This document shows positions 40,206-50,707 of a stretch of 64,000 nucleotides of DNA, piece by piece. Both the position numbers and the translations under genes were made by a program. This DNA is from Mycobacteroides sp. CBMA 271. GTDB lineage: Bacteria > Actinomycetota > Actinomycetes > Mycobacteriales > Mycobacteriaceae. The notes under the pieces are model-generated. The model was not told where the DNA came from. It worked only from the letters and a program-made list of their open reading frames with translations, and made no database searches. The stretch covers positions 248,001 to 312,000 of the forward strand of contig NZ_VTHB01000004.1 of assembly GCF_009729205.1 (NCBI RefSeq). The letters are read 5' to 3'. Position 1 is the stretch's first letter. Each line of letters opens with the position of its first letter.

Positions 40206-40445
40206 CTCTCATCGCGCGTTTTCCGCGACTTCTCGCGGCTCCACACGCACTTTGCGGCGGGACTCCCGTGGCTGGTGTGACGTCACCGTGCCTGCCATCA
40301 CATTTTCGGTAACAATCCGGTGGTCAGTTTGGTTTTTCCGGCCGTCAGGTTTCATCGCTCCTTATCGCGTTGGCTATCGTTGCCATGGCCCCTCCAGAAG
40401 GTGGCTCGGTGGGGAGCAGGAAGTGACGAAAAGGAACTTGTGTAG

Positions 40446-41312
40446 ATGAGTGGGACGGACAACCCAGGGTCGGGGACACCCGGGGAAGTTCCGGATCTGG
40501 ACGGCTCGAGCGCGGATGGCGCAGCTGCTGACTCGTCCGGGGCGGATTCTTCCGCGTTTCATTCGCAGGCGTACTCGGCGCCCGAATCTGAGCAGTTCAC
40601 CAGTCCGTACGTGCCGTACGACGAATACGACACCCAATTAGTGGGTGATGACGAACCGCCTCCGCCGCGATGGCCGTGGATCGTTGGGGTAGCGGCGATC
40701 ATCGCCGCGATCACGTTGGTTGCCTCCGTTGCGTTGTTGGTCGCGGGGCGCTCGGACGAGACGACCGGTGCTGCCAAGAGCACCTCGGTCACACCTACCC
40801 CGACCACCACCCCGTGGAACGAGATCATCACCACCACGACGGAGCCGCCTCCGCCGCCGCCCCCTCCGCCCACCAGTGAGCCTCCGCCTCCACCCCCGCC
40901 GGTGGTCACCGAGACGGTGACGGTCGAGCCGCCTGCGCCGCCGCCCCCTCCGCCACCGGCGACGCATGAGCCGCCACCGCCGGTGACAACGACTACGACA
41001 CCGCCGCCTCCACCGACGACAACCACCACGACGCCGTCCGCGCCGCGGCAGATCACCTATTCGGTGACGGGCTCAAAGGCCCCGCTCGATCGCATCTCGA
41101 TCACCTGGACCGACGGATCGGGGCGTACCCGGGTGAATCCGAATGTGTACATCCCGTGGTCGATCACGGTCACTCCGATGTCGAACTCGGAGATCGGTTC
41201 GGTGTCGGCGAGCAGCTTCCTGCGGTTGAGCCAGCTCAACTGCACCATTACCACCAGCGATGGTCAGGTTCTGTCCGCCAACAGCAACAATTCAGCGCAG
41301 GCAACCTGCTGA
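40446..41312 (+). CDS. mmpS3: MmpS3-like membrane protein with proline-rich linker
   Basis: The 288-residue protein has an acidic/Ser-rich cytoplasmic head (about 1-75), a membrane helix (about 76-99), a long Pro/Thr-rich periplasmic linker (about 110-200, poly-Pro and poly-Thr runs) and a C-terminal MmpS domain ([19 protein letters not shown] ... [10 protein letters not shown]). There is no mmpL partner here, as with M. tuberculosis mmpS3, which suggests a role in envelope assembly rather than a dedicated MmpL pump. The stop overlaps the next start (TGATG). Confidence 0.88.
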   Translation: MSGTDNPGSGTPGEVPDLDGSSADGAAADSSGADSSAFHSQAYSAPESEQFTSPYVPYDEYDTQLVGDDEPPPPRWPWIVGVAAIIAAITLVASVALLVAGRSDETTGAAKSTSVTPTPTTTPWNEIITTTTEPPPPPPPPPTSEPPPPPPPVVTETVTVEPPAPPPPPPPATHEPPPPVTTTTTPPPPPTTTTTTPSAPRQITYSVTGSKAPLDRISITWTDGSGRTRVNPNVYIPWSITVTPMSNSEIGSVSASSFLRLSQLNCTITTSDGQVLSANSNNSAQATC

Positions 41313-42058
41313 TGCCAGCCGGTCGATGGGCCAAGCCGCTGGAGGCGGTTGCCGGGCCGGTGCGGCGTTCTTCTCCGGAGTCTGTCGACCGCATGCTGGT
41401 GGGATTGTGTGCGCTCATCTGGCTGGCGTTTGTCGGAATGCTGGTCGGTGCCATTGTCGTGATGACCGGGATGGGGCAGGGTTCGGCGGGCCCGTCGGAT
41501 GGGTCCGCTCGTTCGTCGTGGGGGATCTACATCGTCATCGGGGTGTCCTTGGCCGTCATCGTCGGCGCGGTGCCACTGCTGCTGCGGGCACGCAAAACGG
41601 CCACTCAGCGCCCCACGCGTGGCGCCTCGAACGTCACGCCGAAAGCCAAGGGCTCCAGTGCTTCCCGCGTGGAATCGGGGCCATCGGGGTCGCCTCCCGT
41701 AGAGGCCTCAACCGAGAAGCTCAGGACATTCGGCGGTCTCTCCGACCCGGTGAGCCACACGCCGCTGGAGTACAGCGGCCCCGGATCGCCTGCGCATCGA
41801 GAGGCTGCCGAGGCCGCCGCGAAATCGGTAGTGGTGGACCGGCTGTGGCTCCGGGCCGCGGTAGGGCTCACCGGTGGGATCGGTCTGGCACTGCTGGCGG
41901 TGGTGACGGGCACCTATCTGATGGCGGTCGAGAGCGATACCGCCGCCATCGTCGCCTTCGTGTTCGCCGGCTTGATTACCTGCGCGATGGCCGTGATCCC
42001 GTGGTTCACGCTGAAGAAACTGCATGAGCTCCGCGCGTCAGGGTGGTCTGACAAGTAG
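41312..42058 (+). CDS. DUF2561 membrane protein
   Basis: The 248-residue protein (Rv2197c-type) starts at an ATG sharing one base with the mmpS3 stop. Four hydrophobic segments are visible: LVGLCALIWLAFVGMLVGAIVV, GIYIVIGVSLAVIVGAVPLLL, LWLRAAVGLTGGIGLALLAVV and AAIVAFVFAGLITCAMAVI. A charged 70-residue loop separates the pairs. Function unknown; conserved coupling to mmpS3 suggests an envelope role. Confidence 0.82.
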   Translation: MPAGRWAKPLEAVAGPVRRSSPESVDRMLVGLCALIWLAFVGMLVGAIVVMTGMGQGSAGPSDGSARSSWGIYIVIGVSLAVIVGAVPLLLRARKTATQRPTRGASNVTPKAKGSSASRVESGPSGSPPVEASTEKLRTFGGLSDPVSHTPLEYSGPGSPAHREAAEAAAKSVVVDRLWLRAAVGLTGGIGLALLAVVTGTYLMAVESDTAAIVAFVFAGLITCAMAVIPWFTLKKLHELRASGWSDK

Positions 42059-42104
42059 GCCGCTGCACAGCGTCGATCTCGGCGAGATTCCTGGCAACCC
42101 AGAT

Positions 42105-42542
42105 CTAATCGGCGATACCCGCGCGGGCGATCACCTTTGTGATGGTTGCGCGGACAAGCGATTCCTCGGGAACCGCGTTGCGGCGGCCATACTCATCGGC
42201 GAGGTTCGCGCCCATGTAGCGTCCGCCGATTTTGGTCGCCCAATCGAGCATCTCGTCGTGATTGTCGGTCAGTCGCGCCTCTGCCGAAAACTGGACGTAG
42301 GAGAACGGTGGTAGCTGATTGTCGACCGCCAGCGAGATGCGCGGATCGCGCCGAATTGCCTTGCCCTTCAACGTGTCCGTTCCGGTGGTGAAGATCAGCT
42401 CGTCCCCATCGGGGCCTTCGTTCAATAGGAACCAGACGGGCGTCACGATGGGCGCACCATTGGCGCGCACCAGGCCGAGCATGCCGGTGCGGGTGCCCTC
42501 GTTGGCGAAAGCCCACCATTCAGCACGGGTCATCTCCTGCAT
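42105..42542 (-). CDS. PPOX-class flavin/F420-dependent oxidoreductase
   Basis: The 145-residue split-barrel protein has NGAPIVTPVWFLL, ELIFTTGTDTLKGKAIRRDPRISLAVDNQLPPFSYVQFSAEA, typical of the pyridoxamine-oxidase-like family that in mycobacteria often uses F420 (FDOR-B). The Lys/Arg-rich TLKGKAIRRD segment would bind the cofactor phosphate. Substrate unknown. It is a single gene between the DUF2561 gene and the qcrB terminator. Confidence 0.82.
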   Translation of the reverse strand: MQEMTRAEWWAFANEGTRTGMLGLVRANGAPIVTPVWFLLNEGPDGDELIFTTGTDTLKGKAIRRDPRISLAVDNQLPPFSYVQFSAEARLTDNHDEMLDWATKIGGRYMGANLADEYGRRNAVPEESLVRATITKVIARAGIAD

Positions 42543-42557
42543 AGAGCCACCCTAAAG

Positions 42558-42597
42558 CAGTTGGGCCCCGCATGCTTTCGCATGCGGGGCCCAACTG
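42558..42597 (-). terminator. Terminator of the ctaE-qcrCAB operon
   Basis: A 17-bp perfect stem (CAGTTGGGCCCCGCATG and complement) with a six-base loop lies 13 bases after the qcrB stop, just ahead of the PPOX gene. It may also block antisense transcription. The T tract on the minus strand is weak. Confidence 0.7.
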
Positions 42598-42609
42598 TCG
42601 AGCGGACTT

Positions 42610-44274
42610 CTAGTGGCCGTGGCCGTTCGTCGAGCCGTTGGTCGACGCGTCGCCGTCCTGATATTCCTTCAGGGCGAGCAGCGACTTGTGGTGCGCCTCG
42701 TGCTCGGCATCCACCAGCGCCTGCTGTTCGTCGATGGGGTCGGCGAACAGGAACGAGCCGGTGCCGGGTGCGCCGGCCGAGCCCAGCTTGTTCATACGCT
42801 GAGGCACCGCCGCACCCTGGTACTCGAGCGGAATGGCGTGGCCATGATCGTCGACACCGGCCAGCGGCTGGTGCAGTTCGATGTACTCGCCGTGCGGCAG
42901 CCGCTTGATGATGCCGGTCTCGATACCGTGCTCGAGCACCGCGCGGTCGCTGCGCTGCAGGCCGATGGCCCACCGGTAGGCGATGTAGTACACGACGATC
43001 GGCAAGATGACCATGCCGATACGGCCGATCCACGTTGTCGCGTTCAGCGAGATGTGGAACTTGACCGCAATGATGTCGTTCATCGCAGCCAGCGTCAGGA
43101 TCATGTAGAACGAGATCGCTGCCGCGCCAATGGCTGTACGGGCCGGGGCGTCACGCGGACGCTGCAGCAGGTTGTGGTGCGCGTTGTTGCCGGTGAGCTT
43201 CTTCTCGATGAACGGGTACATGGTCAGCAGGCCGAAGACCAGTCCCATGATGATCGCGACACCGAAGGCCGCGGGCACGGTGTGCCCGAAGATGTACAGC
43301 TCCCAGGCCGGCCACAGACGCGCCATGCCTTCGGTCCACATCATGTAGAAGTCGGGCTGGCTACCCGCGGAGATCTGGGATGGCCGGTAGGGGCCAAGGT
43401 TCCAGATCGGGTTGATCTGCAGCAGGCCACTCATCAGCGCCAGGATGGCGGTGGTGAAGGCGAAGAAGGCCCCACCCTTGAGCGCGAACACCGGCAGGAT
43501 GCGCACGCCAACAACATTCGTTTCCTTGGCGCCGGGGCCGGGGAACTGGGTGTGCTTCTGGTACCACACCAGCGCCAGGTGAACCGCGATGAGCGCCAGG
43601 ATGATCGCCGGGATCAGCAGGATGTGCAGTGCGTACATCCGGGGGATGAAGATGACGCCGGGGAAGTCGCCGCCGAACAGCGCCCAGTGCATCCAGGTGC
43701 CGATGATCGGAATGCCCAGCGTGATGGATGAGAACGCCGCGCGCAGCCCGATACCGGAGAGCAGGTCGTCGGGCAGCGAGTAGCCGAAGTAACCCTCGAA
43801 CATCGACAGGATGAGCAGCAGCGAGCCGATGACCCAGTTGGCCTCGCGGGGGCGCCGGAAGGCGCCAGTGAAGAAGATGCGAGCGAGGTGCACCATGATC
43901 GAGGCCGAGAACATCAGGGCCGCCCAGTGGTGGATCTGCCGCACGAACAGGCCGCCGCGTACCTCGAAGCTGATGTTCAGCGCGGTCTCGTAGGCCTTCG
44001 ACATCTGCACACCGCGCAGCGGCTGGTAGACGCCGTTGTAGGTCACTTCGGCCATCGACGGGTCGAAGAACAGGGTCAGGTACACGCCGGAGAGCAGCAG
44101 GATGACAAAGCTGTACAGCGCGATCTCACCGAGCATGAACGACCAGTGGGTCGGGAAGACCTTGTTGATCTGCCGTTTCATCCCCGCGGCGAGGTGATAG
44201 CGGGAATCCATCGCCTCGGCCTGACCGGCGGCGATCTTGCCTATGCGTGACGGCTTTTGGGCTGTGTCGCTCAT
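42610..44274 (-). CDS. qcrB: Menaquinol-cytochrome c reductase cytochrome b subunit
   Basis: The 554-residue subunit holds haems bL and bH and the quinol sites, the target of Q203/telacebec-type inhibitors in mycobacteria. Eight hydrophobic helices are visible. Recognisable parts are [27 protein letters not shown] (haem His ligands), [39 protein letters not shown] (second His pair) and a [14 protein letters not shown] Qo region. A long C-terminal cytoplasmic tail is typical of actinobacteria. It overlaps qcrA by four bases. Confidence 0.96.
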   Translation of the reverse strand: MSDTAQKPSRIGKIAAGQAEAMDSRYHLAAGMKRQINKVFPTHWSFMLGEIALYSFVILLLSGVYLTLFFDPSMAEVTYNGVYQPLRGVQMSKAYETALNISFEVRGGLFVRQIHHWAALMFSASIMVHLARIFFTGAFRRPREANWVIGSLLLILSMFEGYFGYSLPDDLLSGIGLRAAFSSITLGIPIIGTWMHWALFGGDFPGVIFIPRMYALHILLIPAIILALIAVHLALVWYQKHTQFPGPGAKETNVVGVRILPVFALKGGAFFAFTTAILALMSGLLQINPIWNLGPYRPSQISAGSQPDFYMMWTEGMARLWPAWELYIFGHTVPAAFGVAIIMGLVFGLLTMYPFIEKKLTGNNAHHNLLQRPRDAPARTAIGAAAISFYMILTLAAMNDIIAVKFHISLNATTWIGRIGMVILPIVVYYIAYRWAIGLQRSDRAVLEHGIETGIIKRLPHGEYIELHQPLAGVDDHGHAIPLEYQGAAVPQRMNKLGSAGAPGTGSFLFADPIDEQQALVDAEHEAHHKSLLALKEYQDGDASTNGSTNGHGH

Positions 44275-45434
44275 GATTTGCGCTCCCAGAATGCGGGTCC
44301 GACGGGTTCGACAAAGTCGCCGGCGGCGACGAGGTACCCGTCCTTATCGACGGTGATCGGCAGCTGTGCCAGGGCGCGTGCCGCCGGGCCGAAGATCGGC
44401 TTGGCGAAGTGCAGCGCGTCGAACTGCGACTGGTGACACGGGCACAGGATGCGGTATGACTGCTGCTCGAAAAGCGAAGTGGGGCAACCCAGATGCGAGC
44501 AGATCTTGGTGTACGCGAACAGGTCGCCGTAGTTGAAGCTCTCCTGTCCCTGGCGCTTGACCACCTTGGACATGTCGTTGGGCCGCACCCGAATGATCAT
44601 CACCGGGTTTCGCACGCCCATCTGAATGTGCGACAGCTTTTCGTGTGACTCGACGGTGGTGCCATCACCATCGGACTCGCGCCACGGGAACACGGTCTCC
44701 ATACCGCCGGCGTCGATATCCTCCGGGCGGACCTTCAACAGAATGTTGGCGCTGCTGCCGACGGCCCGGCCTAGGTAGACGGTCTCGCCCTTGTAGCGGG
44801 GTGTCCAGCCGCTGGTGAGCAGCACCGGCTGCTTGCCGTTGGCGGTGGGTACCACACGCGCCCAAGGGTTCTTGATGATGCCGCCGATGAGAGCGACCGT
44901 CGCGCCCGCGCCCATTGCGCCGACGCCGAAGCCGAGGGCGCGAACGATCATTTTGCGGCGGGGGAGCGTCGAGGTGTCGAGGGTGTCCTGCAGCTGCGCG
45001 ACGATGGTCTTGCGATCCACCTCGGAGGAGCCGCCGTCGTGGCGGTCCTGGATCGAGATCTCCTGGGGGATGAACTTCTTGGTGTAGAGCACCGCGCCGA
45101 TTCCCAGCGAGAGCACCGACAGGCCCAGGGTGAGGCCGTACAGCGGGGTCGCCAGGTTGTAGGCGGCATTGCCCGGGTCGCCGAACGGCTTGTACTCCCA
45201 CGGCCAGAACAGGAACACCCCGAGCAAGGCGAGGCCGAACACGCCTCCGAGGGCAAACCACATGGCGATGAGGCGCTCGGCGCGCTTCTCGGCCTTGGTG
45301 CCCTCGACGGGCCAGCGCGGCTCGCGGTAGACGATCTCAACACCGTCGAGGTTGGTGCCGAGCTTGACGAGCTCGTCGCGGCTCATGGCTGCGAGCTGCT
45401 CGTCGGTGGGTTTATCAGTCTGTTCGGCACTCAT
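44271..45434 (-). CDS. qcrA: Menaquinol-cytochrome c reductase Rieske iron-sulfur subunit
   Basis: The 387-residue actinobacterial Rieske protein has three membrane helices (about 55-75, 95-115 and 165-190) and the 2Fe-2S motif CSHLGCPTS ... CPCHQSQFD near the C-terminus. ATG 45434 shares one base with the qcrC stop. A start 21 bases further upstream is possible but would overlap qcrC. Part of the ctaE-qcrC-qcrA-qcrB operon. Confidence 0.96.
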   Translation of the reverse strand: MSAEQTDKPTDEQLAAMSRDELVKLGTNLDGVEIVYREPRWPVEGTKAEKRAERLIAMWFALGGVFGLALLGVFLFWPWEYKPFGDPGNAAYNLATPLYGLTLGLSVLSLGIGAVLYTKKFIPQEISIQDRHDGGSSEVDRKTIVAQLQDTLDTSTLPRRKMIVRALGFGVGAMGAGATVALIGGIIKNPWARVVPTANGKQPVLLTSGWTPRYKGETVYLGRAVGSSANILLKVRPEDIDAGGMETVFPWRESDGDGTTVESHEKLSHIQMGVRNPVMIIRVRPNDMSKVVKRQGQESFNYGDLFAYTKICSHLGCPTSLFEQQSYRILCPCHQSQFDALHFAKPIFGPAARALAQLPITVDKDGYLVAAGDFVEPVGPAFWERKS

Positions 45435-46306
45435 CAGGCGCGTGCTCCAATCCACATTGCGGCGCCGATGGCGGCGACGATGCCGATGATCCAGATGGCC
45501 ATACCCTCAGAGGACGGGCCGAGTCCGCCGAGTCCGTAGCCGCCGGGGTCCGGTGTTTCACTCGACGCGCGGACGAAGGCGACGATGTCCTTCTTCTCTT
45601 CCGGGCTGAGCTGGCGGTCGGAGAACTTGGGCATGTTCTGCGGGCCGGTCAGCATCGCGGTATAGATCTGCTGTTCGTTGGCGGGATCCAGCTCGGGTGC
45701 GAATTTGCCCGAGGACAATGCACCGCCCCTGCCGGTGAAGTTGTGGCAAGACGCGCAGTTCAGCCGGAACAGGTCGCCACCGCGGGCGACGTTGTTGCCG
45801 CGCAACGATCCCTGGGCGATCGCGCCGTCGCCGTCGCGGATCACCTGCGGACCGCCACCGTTGGCCTGGATGTAGGCACCGAGGGCGTCGGTCTGCTCCT
45901 CATCGAAGATCGGGTCCTTGCGCTGGGCCTGCGCCTCGTTGCGCATGGCGGGCATGCGGCCGGTGGACACCTGGAAGTAGACGGCGGCGTCGCCGACGCC
46001 GATCAGGCTCGGCCCGCGGTCGGGCACACCCTGCAGGTTGGCGCCGTGGCAGGTGATGCACGAGGTTTCGTACAACTGCTTACCGGTGCGCAGCAGCGCC
46101 GACTTGTCCTCGTCGGCCACCGCGACCTGCGGGGTGGGTGTAAAGGTCGTGGCCAGGCCGCCGGCGACCACCAGCGCAACCATCAGCAGCAAACCTGCTG
46201 AGATGCGTCGGCGAAACTTGCGGCGCGCGCGATTCTTGGCGGCTGTGTTTTGTACGGGCTCCACGTTCAACTGTGGGGCTCCCTTCACCGAGTCGGGCTG
46301 GTTCAT
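45434..46306 (-). CDS. qcrC: Menaquinol-cytochrome c reductase dihaem cytochrome c subunit
   Basis: The 290-residue cytochrome cc replaces soluble cytochrome c in actinobacteria. It has an N-terminal basic stretch and membrane anchor (about 36-55), two haem c motifs (CITCH, C83-H87; and CASCH, C184-H188) and a C-terminal membrane helix (about 268-288). ATG 46306 overlaps the ctaE stop by four bases. The fixed haem pair hands electrons to CtaC within the supercomplex. Confidence 0.96.
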   Translation of the reverse strand: MNQPDSVKGAPQLNVEPVQNTAAKNRARRKFRRRISAGLLLMVALVVAGGLATTFTPTPQVAVADEDKSALLRTGKQLYETSCITCHGANLQGVPDRGPSLIGVGDAAVYFQVSTGRMPAMRNEAQAQRKDPIFDEEQTDALGAYIQANGGGPQVIRDGDGAIAQGSLRGNNVARGGDLFRLNCASCHNFTGRGGALSSGKFAPELDPANEQQIYTAMLTGPQNMPKFSDRQLSPEEKKDIVAFVRASSETPDPGGYGLGGLGPSSEGMAIWIIGIVAAIGAAMWIGARA

Positions 46307-46923
46307 CGGACGAAGTAGATGGTGGCGAACAACGCGATCCACACGATGTCGACGAAGTGCCAGTAGTACGACACCACGATCGCAGAGGTCGCTTGGGCTG
46401 GAGTGAACTTACTCATCCGGGTGCGAATCAGCAGGTAGACGAATGCGACTAGACCGCCGATAACGTGCAGTCCGTGAAAACCGGTGGCCAAGTAGAACGT
46501 TGACCCGTAGGCGCTTCCTGCGATGGTGGTGCCCTCGTGCACGAGGTTCATGTACTCGTAGCCCTGGCCCATGACAAAGAAGGTGCCCATAATGAGGGTG
46601 ACGATGTACCAGCGGCGCAGCCCGAACACGTCGCCCTTTTCCGCGGCGAACACACCCATCTGACAGGTGAAGGACGAGGCCACGAGGACTGCGGTGACAG
46701 GAATCGCCAGACCCATGTTCAGCTCGGTGGGCTCCGGGGGCCAATGACCGCCGGACTGGGCCCGGGCGGTGAAGTAGAACGCGAAGAGTCCAGCAAAGAA
46801 CATCAACTCACTGGAAAGCCATACAATGGTGCCAACACTCACCATGTTGGGCCGGTTCAGTGAATGAACCCGCTGAGTGATGGCGGTTCCCGCCGGCGAT
46901 CCTGGGGCTGCTGCGGTCGTCAC
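46303..46923 (-). CDS. ctaE: Cytochrome c oxidase subunit III
   Basis: The 206-residue membrane subunit has five helices with signature wording [53 protein letters not shown] and [18 protein letters not shown] 46923 is chosen because it matches the mycobacterial family length (about 203); the open frame extends 29 codons further. It is first in the ctaE-qcrCAB operon and divergent from trpD (189-base spacer). Confidence 0.95.
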   Translation of the reverse strand: MTTAAAPGSPAGTAITQRVHSLNRPNMVSVGTIVWLSSELMFFAGLFAFYFTARAQSGGHWPPEPTELNMGLAIPVTAVLVASSFTCQMGVFAAEKGDVFGLRRWYIVTLIMGTFFVMGQGYEYMNLVHEGTTIAGSAYGSTFYLATGFHGLHVIGGLVAFVYLLIRTRMSKFTPAQATSAIVVSYYWHFVDIVWIALFATIYFVR

Positions 46924-47112
46924 GCGGTAAGTATGACGCTTTGTAGTTGTCGAGAGCCACTCGGGTCCGACATTGATTTGTGACCGACTCCCGACGACGT
47001 GCGTGGCCACTGCCGAGAGGGGGTTCGGTGCGGTACGCCCGGCGTGTCGCGGCTGGCGCCAGGGTAATTACTTCGTTGTCGTCGCCCTTGTCTCCATGGG
47101 ACCATTTGCGGC

Positions 47113-48231
47113 GTGCCGGAAGATTCGCGGATGAGCCGCTCGCGCGAAGACCAGCAGTCCTGGCCCCAGGTATTGGGGGAGCTGACAGTCCGTCGGGATC
47201 TGAAGGCGGGTCAGGCGGCCTGGGCCATGGACCAGATCATGACGGGCGCGGCGACTCCGGCCCAGATCGCGGCCTTCGGGGTGTCGATGCGGATGAAACG
47301 ACCGACCTCGGCGGAGGTCGGCGAGTTGGCCGACACCATGCTGGCCCACGCGATCCGTTTTCCGGCGGGAGCCGGTGACGAGATCGGCAAGGATTCCGTC
47401 GACATCGTCGGCACCGGGGGAGACGGCGCGAACACGGTGAACCTCTCCACCATGGCTTCCATTGTGGTGGCGGCGTGCGGGGTCAAGGTGGTCAAGCACG
47501 GCAACCGGGCCGCATCCTCATTGGCCGGCGGCGCGGACACCCTGGAGGCGCTGGGGGTGCGCATCGACCTGGATCCCGACCAGGTGGTCCACAGTGTTTC
47601 CGAAGTCGGTATCGGGTTCTGCTTCGCGCCGCATTTTCATCCGTCCTATCGGCACGCCTCGGCGGTGCGCCGTGAGATCGGTGTGCCCACGGTGTTCAAC
47701 TTGCTAGGGCCGCTGACGAATCCGGGCCGCCCGCGCGCGGGTCTCATCGGGTGCGCGTTCGCCGACCTGGCCGAGGTGACCGCGGGTGTCTTCGCCGGGC
47801 GCGGGTCCAGCGTGCTGGTGGTGCACGGCGACGACGGGCTCGATGAGCTGACCACCACCACGACCAGCACCATCTGGCGCGTTCAGGCGGGCACCGTCGA
47901 CACGCTGAGGTTCGATCCGGCGGCGTTCGGTTTCGCGCGTGCCCGGTTGGAGGAACTGGTCGGCGGCGATCCTGAGTTCAATGCGGCCGAGGTTCGTGCG
48001 GTGCTGGGTGGTCGCGCCGGTGCCGTGCGGGACGCGGTGCTGCTGAACGCGGCGGGTGCCATGGTCGCGCACGCCGGCCTGGCCAGCGACGCCCAATGGG
48101 TGCCTGCGTGGGAGAACGCCCTCGCGCGGGTGTCCACCGCCATCGACTCGGGGGCCGCGGCGGCGCTGCTGGAGAACTGGATTGTCGTCAGCCAGCGGCT
48201 CGGGGAGCAGCAGGACGCGGATGAGGCCTGA
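47113..48231 (+). CDS. trpD: Anthranilate phosphoribosyltransferase
   Basis: The second step of tryptophan synthesis. The 372-residue protein has the PRPP motif [77 protein letters not shown] and the metal site [18 protein letters not shown] 47113 is used; ATG 47131 is also possible. No other trp gene is near, as in M. tuberculosis (Rv2192c). Confidence 0.96.
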   Translation: MPEDSRMSRSREDQQSWPQVLGELTVRRDLKAGQAAWAMDQIMTGAATPAQIAAFGVSMRMKRPTSAEVGELADTMLAHAIRFPAGAGDEIGKDSVDIVGTGGDGANTVNLSTMASIVVAACGVKVVKHGNRAASSLAGGADTLEALGVRIDLDPDQVVHSVSEVGIGFCFAPHFHPSYRHASAVRREIGVPTVFNLLGPLTNPGRPRAGLIGCAFADLAEVTAGVFAGRGSSVLVVHGDDGLDELTTTTTSTIWRVQAGTVDTLRFDPAAFGFARARLEELVGGDPEFNAAEVRAVLGGRAGAVRDAVLLNAAGAMVAHAGLASDAQWVPAWENALARVSTAIDSGAAAALLENWIVVSQRLGEQQDADEA

Positions 48232-48246
48232 CGGGCGGCTCTCGAC

Positions 48247-48274
48247 TTGACCCTGTAGCTAGGTGCAGGGTCAA
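48247..48274 (+). promoter_or_regulatory. MerR-type operator/promoter of merR-merB
   Basis: TTGACCCTGTA and TGCAGGGTCAA form an 11-bp dyad with one mismatch and a six-base centre, 10 bases upstream of merR. The left arm begins with a TTGACC -35 element, the usual arrangement for MerR activators that bind between an over-spaced -35 and -10. Confidence 0.6.
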
Positions 48275-48284
48275 CAATGGCGTC

Positions 48285-48689
48285 ATGCGCAGCGGTGAGG
48301 TGGCCTCCGGGGCCGGCGTGAGTGTTCAGACAGTGCGGTACTACGAACGCAGAGGCCTGCTGTCGCGACCGCCGCGCTCATCGTCGGGTTACCGGGCATA
48401 TCCGGTGGACGCGGTCGCGGTCGTGCGTTTCGTCAAGAGGGCACAAGAGCAGGGATTCACGCTCGACGAGATCGAGGAACTCCTGCACCTGGCCGAGGGT
48501 GGTCCCGAGGACTGCGAGGCCGCCCGCGATCTGGCGCAGGTCAAGATCGACCAGCTCGCCATGAAGGTGAGCGAGCTGGAACGGATGCGGCAATCACTGA
48601 CCGACCTCGTGAATACGTGCGATCGTCCACGGGGAGACCGCTGCTGCCCACTCATCCAGGCACTGAACGACGAGGGGACGGCCCGATGA
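48285..48689 (+). CDS. merR: MerR-family mercury-responsive regulator
   Basis: The 134-residue regulator has a winged-helix head (SGEVASGAGVSVQTVRYYERRGLL), FTLDEIEELLHL, a long dimerisation helix and the three mercury-site cysteines: one in PEDCEAARDLA, then CDRPRGDRCCPL. Those positions match the Hg(II) triad of classical MerR. It is preceded by its own operator, and its stop overlaps the merB start (ATGA), giving a coupled two-gene operon. Confidence 0.9.
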   Translation: MRSGEVASGAGVSVQTVRYYERRGLLSRPPRSSSGYRAYPVDAVAVVRFVKRAQEQGFTLDEIEELLHLAEGGPEDCEAARDLAQVKIDQLAMKVSELERMRQSLTDLVNTCDRPRGDRCCPLIQALNDEGTAR

Positions 48690-49657
48690 ACCTTGAGATT
48701 CTGCAGGTGCCCGAATGCCCGAATGTTGCAGTGCTGCAAGACCGAATCGGCCGGGCGCTGGAAGCCGAACACCTGACGGCGACCATCACCCACCGCGTGA
48801 TCGACAGCCTGGCCGCCGCCGAGCAGCACGGCATGACCGGATCGCCGACTCTGCTCATCGACGGCCGGGACCCCTTCGATGAACCCGGCCTGATACCCGC
48901 GGTGTCGTGCCGGCTCTATCCGGCAGACAGCGGTGGCCATCGCGAGGGGGCGCCTTCGGAGATCGCGCTGCGTGCCGCTCTGCGCGGCGGACGCAACAAC
49001 GAATGCAGCGGCACCTCCGCCGTATTCGGGGCGTGGCGCGGTGTGGTCAGACCAGCGGATCCCGCCGAACGTGCGGTGCACGCAGCCATCCTGCGGGCGT
49101 TCGCATTCAGCGGCGGTCCACCCCCGTTCGATGACCTTGAACGGCTCACCGGCCCGACGGATGTGGCCGTCGGATCCGTCCTGCACAACCTGCACCAGGC
49201 GGACGTCATCCGTCTCGACGGCGCGGGCGGCATCGACTCGGTGTATCCGTTCTCTGCGACCGCCACCGCGCATCGCGTTCAGATCGATGGTGGCGCAGAG
49301 GTTTACGCAATGTGTGCCATCGATGCTCTTGGCATCTCCGCGATGCTGCAGGGCCGACCCGTCACCATTTCGTCCGTCGATCACCGAACATCGGCGCCCA
49401 TTACCGTGCGGGTCCACGGGGCGACGGCGACGGCAGATCCGGAATCCACGGTGGTGTTCGTCGGGGCCCAGGCAGTGCAGGGGCCGTTGGCGGAAACCTG
49501 TTGCGGCCATCTCAACTTTTTCACCGACGTCGCGTCGGCCGAAACATGGTCCGCGGCCAATCCGCAGGTGACCGGGATGGTGCTTGATCTGGTCGCCGCA
49601 ACTCAATGTGGTGTGGCGATTTTCGGCGCTCTGCTCACCGATGACAGCTCGGTGTGA
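48686..49657 (+). CDS. merB: Alkylmercury lyase with N-terminal thioredoxin-like domain
   Basis: MerB cleaves the carbon-mercury bond of organomercurials. The 323-residue protein is longer than classical MerB (about 212). Residues 1-95 form a thioredoxin-like domain (LEILQVPECPNVAVLQDRI, GMTGSPTLLIDGRDPF); about 115-320 are the lyase. The catalytic set is present with classical spacing: C210 and D213 in MCAIDALG, and C273 in TCCGHLNFF. No mercuric reductase (merA) or transporter is adjacent, so released Hg(II) must be handled elsewhere. The merR operator upstream should make it mercury-inducible. Confidence 0.9.
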   Translation: MNLEILQVPECPNVAVLQDRIGRALEAEHLTATITHRVIDSLAAAEQHGMTGSPTLLIDGRDPFDEPGLIPAVSCRLYPADSGGHREGAPSEIALRAALRGGRNNECSGTSAVFGAWRGVVRPADPAERAVHAAILRAFAFSGGPPPFDDLERLTGPTDVAVGSVLHNLHQADVIRLDGAGGIDSVYPFSATATAHRVQIDGGAEVYAMCAIDALGISAMLQGRPVTISSVDHRTSAPITVRVHGATATADPESTVVFVGAQAVQGPLAETCCGHLNFFTDVASAETWSAANPQVTGMVLDLVAATQCGVAIFGALLTDDSSV

Positions 49658-49661
49658 GTAG

Positions 49662-50579
49662 CTAGATCCAGGGTTGGACGTCGTTGAACCAGGCTTGGTA
49701 GTCGGGGTGGGCGTCTAGGAACGGTTGAATCTGGGCGCGTCGGAGCTCCCAGGGGAACTGGTGGACACGAGCGAATTCGTCAGCCAGATCCGGATGGGCG
49801 TCGAGATAATTCTGCACGTCAGGCGCGTAGGGACCGTTGTCGTTGGTGGGACACCGGTACGCGCAGGTGTTGGTCCAAGTGGGGTACCAGTTGTCCCAGT
49901 AGCCGCTGTTGGCCCAGTCGTAGGCGTAGGTGTCGTTCCAGGCCAGGTCGCGTTTCCAGTGCCAGCTGTAGGGCCATCGGTGATGGGCGTACTGCGCAGA
50001 ATCGTCAGTTGCCGGTTGGTCGGGTTTGGTCGCGCCGTGGCGACCCGGTTCGGTCCCCGCCGGTGCGGGCGCAGGCGTTGGAACGACGTGGGTCGGTGTG
50101 GCCGATGGAGTAGTCGGTGCCGCTGGGTTGTTCGGCCCCCCAGGTGTCGGTGTCTTTGGCTGATCCGGCGCGGCGGTGGTGGGTGCTGGTGTTGCCGGAG
50201 CGGTGGCCGATGCAGGCGGTTCTGGGCTGGCCGGTCCCAGGGCATTGCCTGGTTTGGGGCTCTCGGCCGGGCCCGCATCGTGGGACGCCGGCTGCTGCGG
50301 TGTCTGTGCTTGCGGTGCGGGCTGCGATGCTGCCGCCGCCGGCGCGGATGCTTCAGGTACGGGTGCAGAGACAACGGGCGCAGAGACAACGGGCGCGGAG
50401 ACAACGGGTGCCGGTGCCATCACAGGTTCGGGCATGGACATCACGGGCGCTGGAGCCGGAGCGGGCGGGTCGGGGGGAGCTGCCCACCCGACTGCTGGCA
50501 AGCAAACCATCGCCGCGACGACAGATCCCGTCACGAACAGGGATCTCTTTCCCGTTGACCACGGCATCTCGTTCTCCAT
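49662..50579 (-). CDS. Secreted Pro/Ala-rich protein with C-terminal haemophore-like domain
   Basis: The 305-residue protein has a signal peptide (about 1-34, ending VGWA), then a low-complexity Pro/Ala/Thr region (about 35-195) with tandem APVVS repeats. A C-terminal domain follows, rich in Trp/Tyr/His (HHRWPYSWHWKRDLAW), with DVQNYLDAHPDLADEFARVHQ and PFLDAHPDYQAWFNDVQPW, the same alternating YL..HP / FL.AHP pattern as the haemophore proteins at 3063-4100 but without flanking cysteines in the same places. ATG 50579 is chosen; the longer frame would overlap the nuclease gene. Function unknown. Confidence 0.65.
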   Translation of the reverse strand: MENEMPWSTGKRSLFVTGSVVAAMVCLPAVGWAAPPDPPAPAPAPVMSMPEPVMAPAPVVSAPVVSAPVVSAPVPEASAPAAAASQPAPQAQTPQQPASHDAGPAESPKPGNALGPASPEPPASATAPATPAPTTAAPDQPKTPTPGGPNNPAAPTTPSATPTHVVPTPAPAPAGTEPGRHGATKPDQPATDDSAQYAHHRWPYSWHWKRDLAWNDTYAYDWANSGYWDNWYPTWTNTCAYRCPTNDNGPYAPDVQNYLDAHPDLADEFARVHQFPWELRRAQIQPFLDAHPDYQAWFNDVQPWI

Positions 50580-50707
50580 GTCTCTATGTCGAGTCATCGC
50601 ACTCGCCAACTCGATAGTGCCTTGGGGAACTGTGAAATGCCTGTGCTTGCAATCCAACTCGCGATTTTCGGTGGCTGAGATGAGCCTGAAAAATGTGTTG
50701 TTGGAGG

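Noticed and set aside
40223..40238. Terminator after ctaF
   Set aside because: A 6-bp CCGCGA/TCGCGG stem without T tract is too weak to call.
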